This document shows, in pieces, positions 1 to 9,521 of a stretch of 64,000 nucleotides of DNA. Source of the stretch: Staphylococcus pseudoxylosus (lineage in GTDB: Bacteria > Bacillota > Bacilli > Staphylococcales > Staphylococcaceae). Positions within the stretch are counted from its first letter, which is position 1. The number at the start of each line of letters is the position of its first letter. Below the pieces are notes generated by a model. The model did not search any database, was not told the origin of the DNA, and saw nothing but the letters and a program-made list of their open reading frames with translations. Where the stretch lies: NCBI RefSeq assembly GCF_003697915.1, contig NZ_RCVN01000008.1:62001-126000 (forward strand), written 5' to 3'. A program made the position numbers and the translations under genes.

Positions 1-1
1 T

Positions 2-709
2 TTCGAATTACAAGTTTCTAAACCACAAGTTATTTTAAGAGAAATTGATGGCGTAAAATGTGAACCATTTGAACGTGTACAATGTGAAGTACCACAAGAA
101 TACACAGGTGCTGTTATTGAATCATTAGGCCAACGTAAAGGTGAAATGTTAGATATGGTAACTACAGATAATGGCTTAACACGTATTATCTTTATGGTAC
201 CAGCACGTGGATTAATTGGTTATACTACTGAATTTATGTCTCAAACGCGTGGTTATGGTATTATAAACCACACATTTGAAGAATTTAAACCTCGTGTTAA
301 AGGTCGTATTGGCGGTAGAAGAAATGGTGCATTAGTATCATTAGACACTGGTAAAGCAAGTTCATATGCACTTATGGGCTTAGAAGACCGTGGTATTAAC
401 TTCATGGAACCAGGTACTGAAGTTTATGAAGGTATGGTTGTTGGTGAACATAATCGTGAAAATGACTTAACAGTCAATGTTACGAAAGAGAAAAACCAAA
501 CTAACGTACGTTCTTCAAACAAAGACCAAACAGTAACTATGAAACGTCCTAGAACTTTAACGCTTGAAGAAGCGTTACAATTTATTAATGACGACGAACT
601 TGTAGAAGCTACACCAGAAAATATCCGTATTAGAAAAACAGTATTAGAAAAAAATGCTCGTGAAAAAGAAGCAAAACGTATTAAACAATTAATGCAAGAA
701 GATGAATAA
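2..709 (+). CDS. typA: Ribosome-associated GTPase TypA/BipA, C-terminal part (cut by window start)
   Basis: The reading frame is open from the first bases of the window, so the N-terminal GTPase domain lies outside it; 235 residues of the C-terminal half are present. TypA is a translation-factor GTPase that binds the ribosome and supports ribosome assembly and growth at low temperature or under stress. The visible part covers the EF-G domain V-like segment, including RGLIGYTTEFMSQTRGYG, and the TypA-specific C-terminal domain ending in a lysine-rich helix. No in-frame start is needed: the ATG at 146 is internal. A strong hairpin follows at 844-885. Confidence 0.97.
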   Translation, partial: FELQVSKPQVILREIDGVKCEPFERVQCEVPQEYTGAVIESLGQRKGEMLDMVTTDNGLTRIIFMVPARGLIGYTTEFMSQTRGYGIINHTFEEFKPRVKGRIGGRRNGALVSLDTGKASSYALMGLEDRGINFMEPGTEVYEGMVVGEHNRENDLTVNVTKEKNQTNVRSSNKDQTVTMKRPRTLTLEEALQFINDDELVEATPENIRIRKTVLEKNAREKEAKRIKQLMQEDE

Positions 710-843
710 AAGTCTACTAAATTTAATTTAGTATGATTGTGGAGCTGGGAAATTAACGTCTCAGCTCTATTTATTATTAAAGCGATAGCGTGATAATACG
801 ATATTAGTAAATAAGCCAGATTGTAAAAATAATGGCTCAGAAA

Positions 844-885
844 ATAAGCAAACCTTAGGTGATCGTTCGCCTAAGGTTTGCTTAT
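844..885. terminator. Symmetric hairpin terminator after typA
   Basis: Two perfectly complementary 16-base arms (844-859 and 870-885) enclose a short loop. Short T and A tracts flank the stem, so it could end transcription on either strand. It is 135 bases after typA; a weaker hairpin lies nearer the stop at about 740-770. Confidence 0.75.
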
Positions 886-927
886 TTATATATTATAATC
901 TTTTTAGTGTAATTTAGTCAGTTATTT

Positions 928-1036
928 GAGCCGACTCCTGTGTGAAGCGCGTTAGTCGAAGACTACAAGCTAGACAGTGTCCACGTAAAGCATGCATAAA
1001 AAAACTGCCTACAAAGTCAGAAACATTGTCGACAGT
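928..1036 (-). repeat. Dispersed repeat, copy 1 (carries a terminator hairpin)
   Basis: Read on the minus strand, this begins with a hairpin whose arms contain ACTGTCGACAA and TAGGCAGT, followed by a run of seven T, then about 60 further bases. A diverged copy in the opposite orientation lies at 47398-47508. The first 50 bases match closely and similarity continues to a shared CTTCAC-GAGTCG-type end. The hairpin is well placed to terminate the minus-strand ylaL-ylaI unit. No function is known to me for the tail. Confidence 0.6.
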
Positions 1037-1078
1037 TTAAAATCATCCCATCGCAAAAAAAGGAGGTACTGATTTATA

Positions 1079-1252
1079 TTAACGATGATCATAAGTAGTA
1101 ATTTGATTACGTTGTTTAGGTGTATCAAGTCTACTTTTACATTCATCACACATAAAAGTATGCATTGGATCATTGCGTAATCTTTTAGCTTCTAAAGTAT
1201 TTTGATCTATAAATACTTCAGTATCGCAAATTATGCATTGAACTTTTTTCAT
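1079..1252 (-). CDS. YlaI-like small zinc-ribbon protein
   Basis: A 57-residue protein starting MKKVQCIICDTEVFIDQN. Two cysteine pairs (CIIC at residues 6-9 and CDEC at 35-38) form an apparent zinc ribbon, as in the YlaI (DUF2197) family of Bacillales, whose role is unknown. The ATG lies one base beyond the stop codon of the upstream ylaL-like gene, so the two are almost certainly translationally coupled. Length and cysteine spacing fit the family. Confidence 0.8.
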   Translation of the reverse strand: MKKVQCIICDTEVFIDQNTLEAKRLRNDPMHTFMCDECKSRLDTPKQRNQITTYDHR

Positions 1253-1253
1253 A

Positions 1254-1736
1254 TTAAATCACCTCGATATGAGTGACATACTTAAATTCGTATGAATAAC
1301 CTTCTTCTGGAATATATACAAAACTATCTACTGAATAATCGTCATATAATTTTTTGCCGTCTTTTGCAAATTGGAAAAAAAGATATGGTAATAAGTCGAT
1401 AGGTACTTCTATTGACTCGTTATCATTAAATAAACGAATTGTTTTTGCGTGATCAAACGGTTCAGCATTTTTGAAAAATGGAGACATATTAATGACAAAC
1501 GAATTTTCTAAAACAGCTCTTTTTTTATATTTAATTTCAGAATTTAACGTTGGTGGATTAGTTTGACCTTCTAAAATTGCTCTATTCCATTCACGATTAT
1601 CATCAAAATTGATTGGTTTGGTACCGTCGAATATACCTTGCTCTAAATCTTCTATTTGAACTTTTCTGTCATCAAAAATCCAAGTTGTACTATCTAAAGT
1701 AATTGGAAATTTAACTTCACCCTTAATTTGAATCAT
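1254..1736 (-). CDS. YlaL-like conserved protein of unknown function
   Basis: A 160-residue soluble protein starting MIQIKGEVKFPITLDSTTWIFDD. I see no signal peptide, membrane segment or catalytic motif. The N-terminal pattern of an ITLDSTTWIFDDRK-type strand is what I recall from Bacillus YlaL, and the neighbourhood (ylaI downstream, ylaN nearby, typA before) is the Bacillus yla region, which supports the assignment. A GGAGTGGG Shine-Dalgarno precedes the ATG. It is co-transcribed with the small zinc-ribbon gene. Function is unknown. Confidence 0.6.
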   Translation of the reverse strand: MIQIKGEVKFPITLDSTTWIFDDRKVQIEDLEQGIFDGTKPINFDDNREWNRAILEGQTNPPTLNSEIKYKKRAVLENSFVINMSPFFKNAEPFDHAKTIRLFNDNESIEVPIDLLPYLFFQFAKDGKKLYDDYSVDSFVYIPEEGYSYEFKYVTHIEVI

Positions 1737-2085
1737 AATCCCACTCCTATTTGCATATCTTGTTTCTAAATTAAAACGCTATTAAGTAATCACTCACAAC
1801 ATTAATATATTACATTGAATCTGACTTTTTTGTGAACAAATACATGTTTGAAATAAAATGTATAGCTTATTATTAAAGCAAAATATTCTGACAAAAATTA
1901 GCTTATATATTGGCATTGCTCGTCTGACACTTAGTATCGTTATAAATTCAATTAAAATAAATAATTGTTAATTACAATTTTATCACAAATACTAGTATTA
2001 CGTATATTCCTGAATTCACTTGCTTTTTGGTATGCATTAAGATAAACTCGTCATATAAAGTTACAATTGATAGGGGGAGTATGTC
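1737..2085. other. Divergent intergenic region, ylaL-like / ylaN
   Basis: About 350 AT-rich bases between two divergently transcribed genes. It must hold the promoters for both, but I see no convincing -35/-10 pair or operator. The only clear signal is the Shine-Dalgarno AGGGGGA at 2072-2078. Confidence 0.5.
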
Positions 2086-2361
2086 TTGGTGAAAAATCAA
2101 AATATTAGTAATGTGGCATATGACCAGTTGAATAAAGATGCTGATAGGATTCTCCAACTTATTAAAGTACAAATGGATAATCTTACATTACCTCAATGCC
2201 CATTGTATGAAGAAGTACTTGATACACAAATGTTTGGATTACAAAAAGAAGTAGATTTCGCTGTACAACTTGGTTTAGTTGATAGAGAAGTGGGCAAAGA
2301 TTTAATGCTTCGATTAGAAAAAGAACTTTCTAAATTGCATGATGCATTTACAAATGTTTAA
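2086..2361 (+). CDS. ylaN: YlaN family protein
   Basis: A 91-residue, largely helical cytoplasmic protein that closely follows staphylococcal YlaN through its centre ([20 protein letters not shown], then [17 protein letters not shown]). YlaN (DUF1507) is needed for normal growth in S. aureus and has been linked to iron-dependent control through Fur; that is family knowledge, not visible here. The start is a TTG at 2086, seven bases after AGGGGGA; the ATG at 2081 runs straight into a stop. A GTG at 2089 is the alternative start. Confidence 0.92.
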   Translation: MVKNQNISNVAYDQLNKDADRILQLIKVQMDNLTLPQCPLYEEVLDTQMFGLQKEVDFAVQLGLVDREVGKDLMLRLEKELSKLHDAFTNV

Positions 2362-2467
2362 TTGGGTTAAATAAAATAGTTTTATAACTGGGAAACTTGT
2401 TTTCCATGTTCAAAAAATATAAAAACTTATATGGTGTTCATTATCAAACTACATAAGTATACTACGG

Positions 2468-2512
2468 GTGGCTAGGATATCAATAATTGTTGATTATATC
2501 TTAGCCACTTTT
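2468..2512 (+). terminator. Terminator after ylaN
   Basis: Arms 2468-2480 and 2496-2508 pair over 13 positions with one mismatch, and a TTTTG tract follows. It closes the single-gene ylaN transcript before the ftsW promoter. Confidence 0.75.
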
Positions 2513-2591
2513 GTCATGTTTAAAAGTGAAATATATGAGTATCTAAAAAAGAATATTTTGTTATATTTATTCGAAAAATTGATAGAATGTT

Positions 2592-2600
2592 TGTTATAAT
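2592..2600 (+). promoter_or_regulatory. Extended -10 promoter for ftsW
   Basis: TGTTATAAT is a perfect extended -10 (TGnTATAAT) 132 bases before the chosen ftsW start. There is no good -35 at 17 bases, which extended -10 promoters tolerate. Confidence 0.55.
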
Positions 2601-2731
2601 GTTTGAAGTACAATTTATTTTACATAACGTTGAAAAATTTTTAAAGACAACTGAGGTATTGAACATAAGTCGAATTAATACAAAATATTTAGTTAGTGAT
2701 AATAAATAATGAGAATTGGATGATATGTCAA

Positions 2732-3967
2732 ATGAATAATGTGAAACAATTTTTTCGATATATAGGTCGAAATGCAAAATATATTGATTATCCGTTAGTC
2801 ATTACCTACTTATTACTATGTTTGATAGGTTTGGTAATGGTTTACAGTGCAAGTATGGTTGCTGCTACTAAAGGATCATTAACTGGCGGTATATCAGTAG
2901 CTGGAACATACTTTTATACTAGACAGTTAATGTATGTAATTATGAGTTTGATTATTGTATTTTTTATGGCTTTCTTTATGAATGTCAAATTTCTTGAAAC
3001 AAGCAGGTTTCAAAAAGGCATGATGCTTGGCATCGTTATATTATTGGTTGCGACGTTATTGATTGGTAGTAATATCAATGGTTCAAAAAGTTGGATTAAT
3101 TTAGGCTTTATGAATTTACAAGCTTCCGAGTTATTGAAAATTGGCATCATTTTATATATCCCTTATATGATTGAAAAGAAACGGCCTAAAGTATTCAAAG
3201 AACCTAAATTACTAACATATCCTATCGTTTTAGCAGGCATATGTATAGGCCTTGTGTTGTTGCAACGAGACGTCGGTCAAACGTTACTTATTATGATTAT
3301 TTTCTTTGCAATATTATTTTATGCAGGTATTGGTGTTCAAAAATCAATCAAATACGGGCTGTTGATTATAGTAGGGGTAGTAATTATTGGTTCGCTGTTC
3401 TTACTAGTTGGATTGGTTCCGGATTATTTAACAGCAAGATTCAGTACGTTAACGAATCCATTTAGTCAAGAATCTGGTACAGGATACCATATTTCAAATT
3501 CGTTGATTGCAATTGGTAATGGTGGCTTACTAGGTAGAGGTTTAGGCAATAGTATTATGAAATTAGGGTATTTACCTGAACCACATACAGACTTTATTTT
3601 TTCTATTATTTGTGAAGAATTAGGTTTATTAGGTGGTTTGTTCGTTATATGTTTACTCTTTTTTATTGTTTATAGAGCTTTTGAACTCGCAAGTAAAACA
3701 AATTCTTATTTTTATAAGTTAGTTTGTGTAGGAGTAGCAAGTTATATCGGTAGCCAAACTTTCGTTAATTTAGGTGGTATTTCTGGAACGATTCCATTAA
3801 CGGGTGTGCCTTTACCATTCATCAGTTTTGGTGGTTCTTCGATGATTAGTTTAAGTATAGCGATGGGCTTATTATTAATAACAGCAAAACAAATTAAAAT
3901 CGAACAAGCAAAATATAAAAAAACAAGAAAAAATAGAACAAACATTAGCCCGACCAGATATTCTTAA
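2732..3967 (+). CDS. ftsW: FtsW, septal peptidoglycan polymerase (SEDS family)
   Basis: A polytopic membrane protein of about 411 residues with ten hydrophobic segments. FtsW polymerises lipid II into glycan strands at the division septum together with PBP1, whose gene lies at 54008. SEDS signatures are visible: the early LVMVYSAS segment, NGSKSWINLGFMNLQASE in the middle, and a C-terminal GIPLTGVPLPFISFGGSS-like stretch. I chose the ATG at 2732 (MNNVKQFFRYIG) because it aligns with staphylococcal FtsW; two upstream in-frame ATGs (2696, 2720) lack better ribosome sites. The gene is monocistronic. Confidence 0.93.
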   Translation: MNNVKQFFRYIGRNAKYIDYPLVITYLLLCLIGLVMVYSASMVAATKGSLTGGISVAGTYFYTRQLMYVIMSLIIVFFMAFFMNVKFLETSRFQKGMMLGIVILLVATLLIGSNINGSKSWINLGFMNLQASELLKIGIILYIPYMIEKKRPKVFKEPKLLTYPIVLAGICIGLVLLQRDVGQTLLIMIIFFAILFYAGIGVQKSIKYGLLIIVGVVIIGSLFLLVGLVPDYLTARFSTLTNPFSQESGTGYHISNSLIAIGNGGLLGRGLGNSIMKLGYLPEPHTDFIFSIICEELGLLGGLFVICLLFFIVYRAFELASKTNSYFYKLVCVGVASYIGSQTFVNLGGISGTIPLTGVPLPFISFGGSSMISLSIAMGLLLITAKQIKIEQAKYKKTRKNRTNISPTRYS

Positions 3968-3972
3968 TAAAG

Positions 3973-4019
3973 GCAAACGTTTTGATACAAATGTATTGAA
4001 AACGTTTGCTTATTTTTTT
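3973..4019 (+). terminator. Terminator after ftsW
   Basis: A GCAAACGTTTT arm at 3973 pairs with its complement ending at 4009, followed by a T-rich tract. It starts six bases after the ftsW stop. Confidence 0.9.
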
Positions 4020-4266
4020 ATATTTTTAAAGTGATTTTGAAAAACTTTTATCAAAGTATAATTATGATAACTAAAAGTTATCGTAATTAATAACTTTTTA
4101 TTATGGAATTCTTATGATATAATTTTGTAAGAAAGTGATGGTATCAAGGATTTATGTAGTTTGTAATGTGATGGTCGTTACCTATTCGTCAGTGAGTGAC
4201 ATGTGTATTTTGAGCTGTTTTAAAATAATGGCTATATATTTTTTACTGTCTACATTGTTCGGATTT

Positions 4267-4275
4267 TGCTATAAT
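4267..4275 (+). promoter_or_regulatory. Extended -10 promoter for pycA
   Basis: TGCTATAAT matches the extended -10 consensus. Transcription would start near 4282, downstream of the ATG at 4274, so that ATG cannot be the translation start; this supports the GTG at 4328. The rest of the interval 4020-4266 shows nothing I can name. Confidence 0.65.
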
Positions 4276-4327
4276 GATTTTTATATCAAACTTTTTTGAA
4301 AATTCTAAATTTAAGGGGGACCATGAT

Positions 4328-7300
4328 GTGAAACAAATAAACAAGCTTTTGGTAGCCAATCGTGGTGAAATTGCAATAAGGATTTTTAGAGCAGCAACAG
4401 AGTTAGATGTTAAAACAGTTGCTATTTATTCAAATGAAGATAAAGGGTCTTTACATAGATATAAAGCGGATGAATCATACCTAGTAGGTGAGGATTTAGG
4501 ACCTGCTGAATCTTATTTGGACATTGAACGCATCATAGATGTTGCTAAACAAGCAGATGTAGACGCAATTCATCCAGGATATGGTTTTTTAAGTGAGAAT
4601 GAAACTTTTGCAAAAAGATGTCAGGAAGAAGGCATTAAGTTTATAGGGCCTCGTGTTGAACATTTAGATATGTTTGGCGATAAAGTAAAAGCTAGGGCAA
4701 CAGCAATTAATGCAAATCTGACGGTTATACCAGGTACGGACGGTCCAATAGATAATCAATCAGATGCAATTGCATTTGCGAATGAAGCTGGTTATCCATT
4801 GATGATTAAAGCGACTAGCGGTGGTGGCGGTAAAGGTATGCGTATCGTTCGTTCTGAAGATGAGCTAGAAGATGCGTTCCATCGTGCTAAATCTGAAGCT
4901 GAAAAATCTTTTGGTAATAGTGAAGTTTATATAGAAAAATATATCGATAATCCCAAACATATAGAGGTTCAAGTCATCGGTGATGAACATGGGAATATAG
5001 TACATTTATACGAACGTGATTGTTCAGTACAAAGACGTCATCAAAAAGTTGTTGAAGTAGCACCTTCAGTAGCGCTTGAAGATGAATTAAGAGAACGTAT
5101 ATGTGCTGCTGCAATTCAATTAATGGAAAATATTGAGTATGTGAATGCTGGTACTGTAGAATTCTTAGTTTCTGGCGATGAATTTTATTTCATTGAAGTA
5201 AATCCACGTGTACAAGTTGAACATACTATAACTGAAATGATTACAGGTGTAGATATCGTTAAGACACAAATATTAGTTGCTGATGGCGAGAATTTATATG
5301 ATGAAGCAATCAGTATGCCACAACAACAAAATATTCAAACGCTAGGTTATGCGATCCAATGTCGTATTACTACTGAAGATCCGACAAATGATTTCATGCC
5401 TGATAGTGGTAGAATCATTGCTTATCGTTCAAGTGGTGGTTTTGGAGTTAGATTAGATGCTGGTGATGGATTCCAAGGTGCTGAAATATCACCTTATTAT
5501 GATTCTTTATTAGTGAAATTATCAACGCATGCAATGTCATTCAAACAAGCGAATGAAAAAATGGACCGCTCATTACAAGAAATGAGAATTCGTGGTGTTA
5601 AAACCAATGTTCCATTTTTAATTAATGTTATGAGAAACGAACAATTTAAAACAGGTGATTACACAACTAAATTTATTGAAAAAACACCGGAACTTTTTGA
5701 TATTGCACCAACACTTGATAGAGGTACAAAAACATTAGAATATATTGGTAACGTGTCAATTAATGGTTTTCCAAACGTAGAAAAACGACCAAAACCTATT
5801 TATGAAACATCACCTATACCACAAGTCTCTAAAAAAGAAGTTGCAGCATTAGAAGGTACCAAACAACTATTAGATAGTAAGGGACCAAAAGCTGTAGCTG
5901 AATGGCTAAAACAGCAAGATGACGTTTTAATAACCGATACTACATTTAGAGATGCGCATCAATCGTTACTAGCAACACGTGTTAGAACGAAAGATATGAT
6001 GAACATTGCTTCGAAAACAGCAGAAGTAATGAAAGATAGTTTCTCTTTAGAAATGTGGGGAGGTGCTACATTTGATGTAGCGTATAACTTCTTGAAAGAG
6101 AACCCTTGGGAACGCTTAGAAAGACTTAGAAAAGCAATTCCAAACGTATTATTCCAAATGTTACTTCGTGCATCTAATGCTGTCGGTTATAAGAACTATC
6201 CAGATAATGTCATTGAAAAATTTGTGAAAGAAAGTGCGGAAGCCGGTATTGATGTCTTCAGAATTTTTGATTCATTAAACTGGGTAGATCAAATGAAAGT
6301 AGCAAATGAAGCCGTATTAAAAGCTGGTAAAATATCAGAAGGTACTATTTGTTATACAGGCGATATTCTAAATCCGAATCGCTCGGATATTTATACATTA
6401 GAGTATTACGTAAATATGGCTAAAACACTTGAACGTGAAGGCTTCCATATATTAGCAATTAAAGATATGGCAGGTCTGTTGAAACCTAAAGCAGCAAATG
6501 AATTGATTGGTGAATTAAAAGCAGCTGTCGACCTACCAATTCATTTACACACACATGATACAAGTGGTAATGGTTTATTAGTTTATAAAGAAGCTATAGA
6601 TGCAGGTGTAGATGTTATTGACACAGCTGTTGCTTCAATGAGTGGTTTAACAAGTCAACCTAGTGGTAATTCACTATATTACGCATTAAATGGCTTTGAC
6701 AGAAATATGCGTGCCGATGTTGATGGAATGGAAGCATTATCACATTATTGGGGCACTGTACGTCAATATTATAATGACTTTGAAAGTGATATTAAATCAC
6801 CAAATACTGAAATTTATAAACACGAAATGCCAGGTGGACAATACTCAAATCTTAGCCAACAAGCGAAGAGCTTAGGATTAGGTAATAGATTTAATGAAGT
6901 TAAAGAAATGTATCAGCGTGTAAACTTCTTGTTTGGTGACATTGTTAAAGTGACGCCTTCCTCAAAAGTTGTTGGTGACATGGCGTTATATATGGTACAA
7001 AATGATCTAGATGAAGAAACAGTGATAAAAGATGGTTATAAATTAGATTTCCCTGAATCGGTTGTTTCATTCTTCAAAGGTGATATTGGACAACCAGTGA
7101 ATGGCTTTAATAAAGCATTACAAAAAGTAATTCTAAAGGGACAAGCAGCAATTACAGATCGTCCTGGTGAATATTTAGAGCCTGTTGATTTTGAAGCGGT
7201 AAGAGAAGAATTAGAAGAAAAACAAGAGAGAGAAGTAACAGAACAAGATATCATAAGTTATGTCTTATATCCTAAAGTTTATGAGCAATTCATTGCTACG

Positions 7301-7783
7301 CAAGAACAGTTTGGAAATGTATCGCTGTTAGATACACCTACATTCTTCTTTGGAATGCGTTCAAATGAAACAGTGGAAATAGAAATAGATACAGGTAAAC
7401 GTCTAATCATTACATTGAAGACGATTACGGAACCAGATGAAAAAGGAATTCGAACAATTTTCTATGATATGAATGGACAAGCGAGACGTATATTCATTCA
7501 AGATGAAAATGTAAAAGCAAATGAAAGTGTTAAACCGAAAGCAGATAAATTAAATCCAAACCATATCGGTGCCCAAATGCCAGGTTCTGTTACCGAAGTT
7601 AAAACTTCAGTAGGCGAAACAGTTACAAGTGGGCAAGCATTATTAATAACTGAAGCTATGAAGATGGAAACAACGATTCAAGCTCCGTTCGACGGTGTTG
7701 TGAAGCAAGTGACTGTCCAAAGTGGCGAAGCAATTGAAACAGGTGATTTATTAATAGAAATTGAAAAAGAGCCTGTAGATTAA
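4328..7783 (+). CDS. pycA: Pyruvate carboxylase
   Basis: This 1151-residue enzyme carboxylates pyruvate to oxaloacetate with biotin, ATP and bicarbonate, replenishing the TCA cycle. Domains run in the usual order: biotin carboxylase (LLVANRGEIAIRIFRA at the N-terminus, the glycine-rich ATP loop SGGGGKGMR), carboxyltransferase (DTTFRDAHQSLLATRVRT), and a biotinyl carrier domain with the biotinylation site EAMKMET near the C-terminus. The start is GTG, seven bases after AAGGGGGA, giving the family length of about 1150 residues. It is followed by convergent ctaA. Confidence 0.98.
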   Translation: MKQINKLLVANRGEIAIRIFRAATELDVKTVAIYSNEDKGSLHRYKADESYLVGEDLGPAESYLDIERIIDVAKQADVDAIHPGYGFLSENETFAKRCQEEGIKFIGPRVEHLDMFGDKVKARATAINANLTVIPGTDGPIDNQSDAIAFANEAGYPLMIKATSGGGGKGMRIVRSEDELEDAFHRAKSEAEKSFGNSEVYIEKYIDNPKHIEVQVIGDEHGNIVHLYERDCSVQRRHQKVVEVAPSVALEDELRERICAAAIQLMENIEYVNAGTVEFLVSGDEFYFIEVNPRVQVEHTITEMITGVDIVKTQILVADGENLYDEAISMPQQQNIQTLGYAIQCRITTEDPTNDFMPDSGRIIAYRSSGGFGVRLDAGDGFQGAEISPYYDSLLVKLSTHAMSFKQANEKMDRSLQEMRIRGVKTNVPFLINVMRNEQFKTGDYTTKFIEKTPELFDIAPTLDRGTKTLEYIGNVSINGFPNVEKRPKPIYETSPIPQVSKKEVAALEGTKQLLDSKGPKAVAEWLKQQDDVLITDTTFRDAHQSLLATRVRTKDMMNIASKTAEVMKDSFSLEMWGGATFDVAYNFLKENPWERLERLRKAIPNVLFQMLLRASNAVGYKNYPDNVIEKFVKESAEAGIDVFRIFDSLNWVDQMKVANEAVLKAGKISEGTICYTGDILNPNRSDIYTLEYYVNMAKTLEREGFHILAIKDMAGLLKPKAANELIGELKAAVDLPIHLHTHDTSGNGLLVYKEAIDAGVDVIDTAVASMSGLTSQPSGNSLYYALNGFDRNMRADVDGMEALSHYWGTVRQYYNDFESDIKSPNTEIYKHEMPGGQYSNLSQQAKSLGLGNRFNEVKEMYQRVNFLFGDIVKVTPSSKVVGDMALYMVQNDLDEETVIKDGYKLDFPESVVSFFKGDIGQPVNGFNKALQKVILKGQAAITDRPGEYLEPVDFEAVREELEEKQEREVTEQDIISYVLYPKVYEQFIATQEQFGNVSLLDTPTFFFGMRSNETVEIEIDTGKRLIITLKTITEPDEKGIRTIFYDMNGQARRIFIQDENVKANESVKPKADKLNPNHIGAQMPGSVTEVKTSVGETVTSGQALLITEAMKMETTIQAPFDGVVKQVTVQSGEAIETGDLLIEIEKEPVD

Positions 7784-7967
7784 ATTTTATAGTCAAATGA
7801 ATTATAAAATTTTTAATTGGAACGACTCTAGGACATAAAGTTCTTGGACAAGTGTAAAAAGGCAATTGCTACTGAAATAATATAGAAAATGTCTTTTTCA
7901 TTATTGTTTAGTTTAGTAGTGTTTATTAAATTATACGTAAAGGACTTAATTTTTTAAGTATTATAAT

Positions 7968-8108
7968 GTGAAATTACATGTGGATGCACCGTATTTTGGA
8001 GAGGTTCTTGAGGTAACAATACAAGCTGAAGATTACAGGCTGAAGTTGTCCCTTAAAAAAGTGAGCCAACAATACGAAGTATGGAATAAAAAAGAAGCAC
8101 TCAGATGA
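7968..8108 (+). CDS. Possible 46-residue small protein or gene remnant
   Basis: A GTG-started frame reads like a protein: after MKLHVDAPYFGEVLEVTI come mixed charged and hydrophobic residues with no stop for 46 codons. Codon use (GAG, AGG, CTG, TCC) is less AT-biased than in neighbouring genes. A TATAAT sits directly before the GTG, and there is no Shine-Dalgarno at the right distance, so translation is doubtful. The TGA stop falls inside the outer arm of the hairpin repeat starting at 8096. I do not recognise a family; it could be the tail of a lost foreign gene. Confidence 0.25.
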   Translation: MKLHVDAPYFGEVLEVTIQAEDYRLKLSLKKVSQQYEVWNKKEALR

Positions 8109-8188
8109 ATTGAATTGTACTGAACCTCAAAAGTTAGATTTTTAGTCCAACTTTTGGGGTGCACATCAAATTAAATCATCTGAGTGCT
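8096..8188. repeat. Nested hairpin with shared 32-base core, copy 1
   Basis: Outer arms 8096-8108 and 8176-8188 are perfect 13-base complements. Inside them sits a second hairpin whose central 32 bases (8128-8159) are identical to 26265-26296. The outer arms of the two loci differ in sequence. A short T tract follows at 8190, so the outer stem could act as a terminator. Confidence 0.7.
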
Positions 8189-8379
8189 ATTTTTATGGGA
8201 TTTATGTCTCAACCACGTCTTTTTATATTCTTGTAGAATAACGTTAAATTAAGCTAGAATATATTGGAAATTATTCAAAAAATATGGATATTATAATATT
8301 GTTAGAAAATTTTCAAGGCTGCATTATGAATCTAATGTAAAAGGTTATTTAGAGAATGTGTATAGGAAAATATGCAATA

Positions 8380-8421
8380 AAAAAACTGTCAACAACATAA
8401 AAAGTTCGTTGACAGTTTTTT
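8380..8421 (-). terminator. Terminator for ctaA, usable from both sides
   Basis: Arms 8381-8393 and 8408-8420 are perfect complements with an A tract on the left and a T tract on the right, 27 bases from the ctaA stop. Confidence 0.85.
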
Positions 8422-8448
8422 ATTGATATAACATATTCGATGTTTTAC

Positions 8449-9357
8449 TTAGCCACCACTTCTGATCGTCCGTAACATCAACACAATGAAGTAGGCTATT
8501 AAACCAAAGAGTAATGTAATAAATAAAGCGTGTAATAAGGCGATAAATAAATTAACTTCTGTAATAATAGATAATGCGCCAGTAATTACTTGCAGGATAA
8601 CTAATATAAATGCAGCTGTGTAGCCGTAACGTATTGTACGGTTATCTTTGTAATTATTTACTGCATGAATGAATGTAATCATTATCCATATAAAAGCGAT
8701 TAATGCCATGCCTCTGTGAGTAAGGTTTACCCAATCTTGGACATTGTGAGGCATCAAATCATTAAAAGGTAATGGCCATTGACCATATGCTAAACTAGCT
8801 TCTTTATGTCTGACTAATGCGCCAGTATAAATTGTTAAATAAACGATAATTGCCATTATCCATGTGTAAATTCTCAATGGCTTTCTAATAAATAATTCAT
8901 CTGCTTCATATTTACGATCAATTTCAAAAATAATTAAAGTTAATACAAATACTGAAGAAAATGAAATGAGTGAAATCCCAAAATGTAGCGCTAAAACATA
9001 AGCATTTTGTTGCCACATCACTGCTGCAGCACCTACAAGTGCTTGTATTAGTAAGAAACCGACACTAATGATACATAATGGTTTAACTTCTTTAATGTAA
9101 CCAATGTGTTTCCAAGCAACGATGACTAGCCAGAGGACAATGATTAAAGATAAGCCGGAAACAGCACGATGACTTAATTCAATAATCGTTTGTATTGGTA
9201 AGTTCTCAGGTAAAAATGCGCCATGACATAGAGGCCAATCGGACCCACATCCATCTGCTGATCCAGTTTTAGTAACTAATGCGCCACCTAATTGAACAAA
9301 AGCCATAATTACAGCTGCCAACACGGATAACCATTTTAGGTTTTTTTTGCTAAACAA
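8449..9357 (-). CDS. ctaA: Haem A synthase
   Basis: A 302-residue membrane protein with about eight transmembrane helices that oxidises the C8 methyl of haem O to give haem A for aa3-type terminal oxidases. Features of the family: the N-terminal [17 protein letters not shown] segment with its cysteine pair, and conserved histidines near [23 protein letters not shown] and ALLHALF that act as haem ligands. Length matches staphylococcal CtaA. It is divergent from ctaB, whose product supplies its substrate; the shared 286-base region carries repeated GTGTCACAAA motifs. Confidence 0.96.
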   Translation of the reverse strand: MFSKKNLKWLSVLAAVIMAFVQLGGALVTKTGSADGCGSDWPLCHGAFLPENLPIQTIIELSHRAVSGLSLIIVLWLVIVAWKHIGYIKEVKPLCIISVGFLLIQALVGAAAVMWQQNAYVLALHFGISLISFSSVFVLTLIIFEIDRKYEADELFIRKPLRIYTWIMAIIVYLTIYTGALVRHKEASLAYGQWPLPFNDLMPHNVQDWVNLTHRGMALIAFIWIMITFIHAVNNYKDNRTIRYGYTAAFILVILQVITGALSIITEVNLFIALLHALFITLLFGLIAYFIVLMLRTIRSGG

Positions 9358-9521
9358 GAATTAACCCCCCACATAAAAATAAAACAGTTGAGAAACTAAA
9401 TTACAAATCGTTATTCAATATATAGTTATTGTCACTGTAATTATTTTATTCCGTAATGATACATTTAAAGTTATTTTAATAAATCTCACATATAATTATA
9501 ACAATAAAAACTATTTTAATT

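Larger units (their letters stand above)
7784..8448. other. Long intergenic region between pycA and ctaA
   Basis: This 665-base stretch lies between convergent genes. It contains a possible small reading frame (7968-8108), a nested hairpin repeat (8096-8188) and the shared terminator before ctaA (8380-8421). I see no strong pycA terminator directly after its stop. Confidence 0.6.

Noticed and set aside
2081..2092. ATG at 2081 as start of ylaN
   Set aside because: It reads ATG TCT TGG TGA and stops at once; the TTG at 2086 gives the family length.
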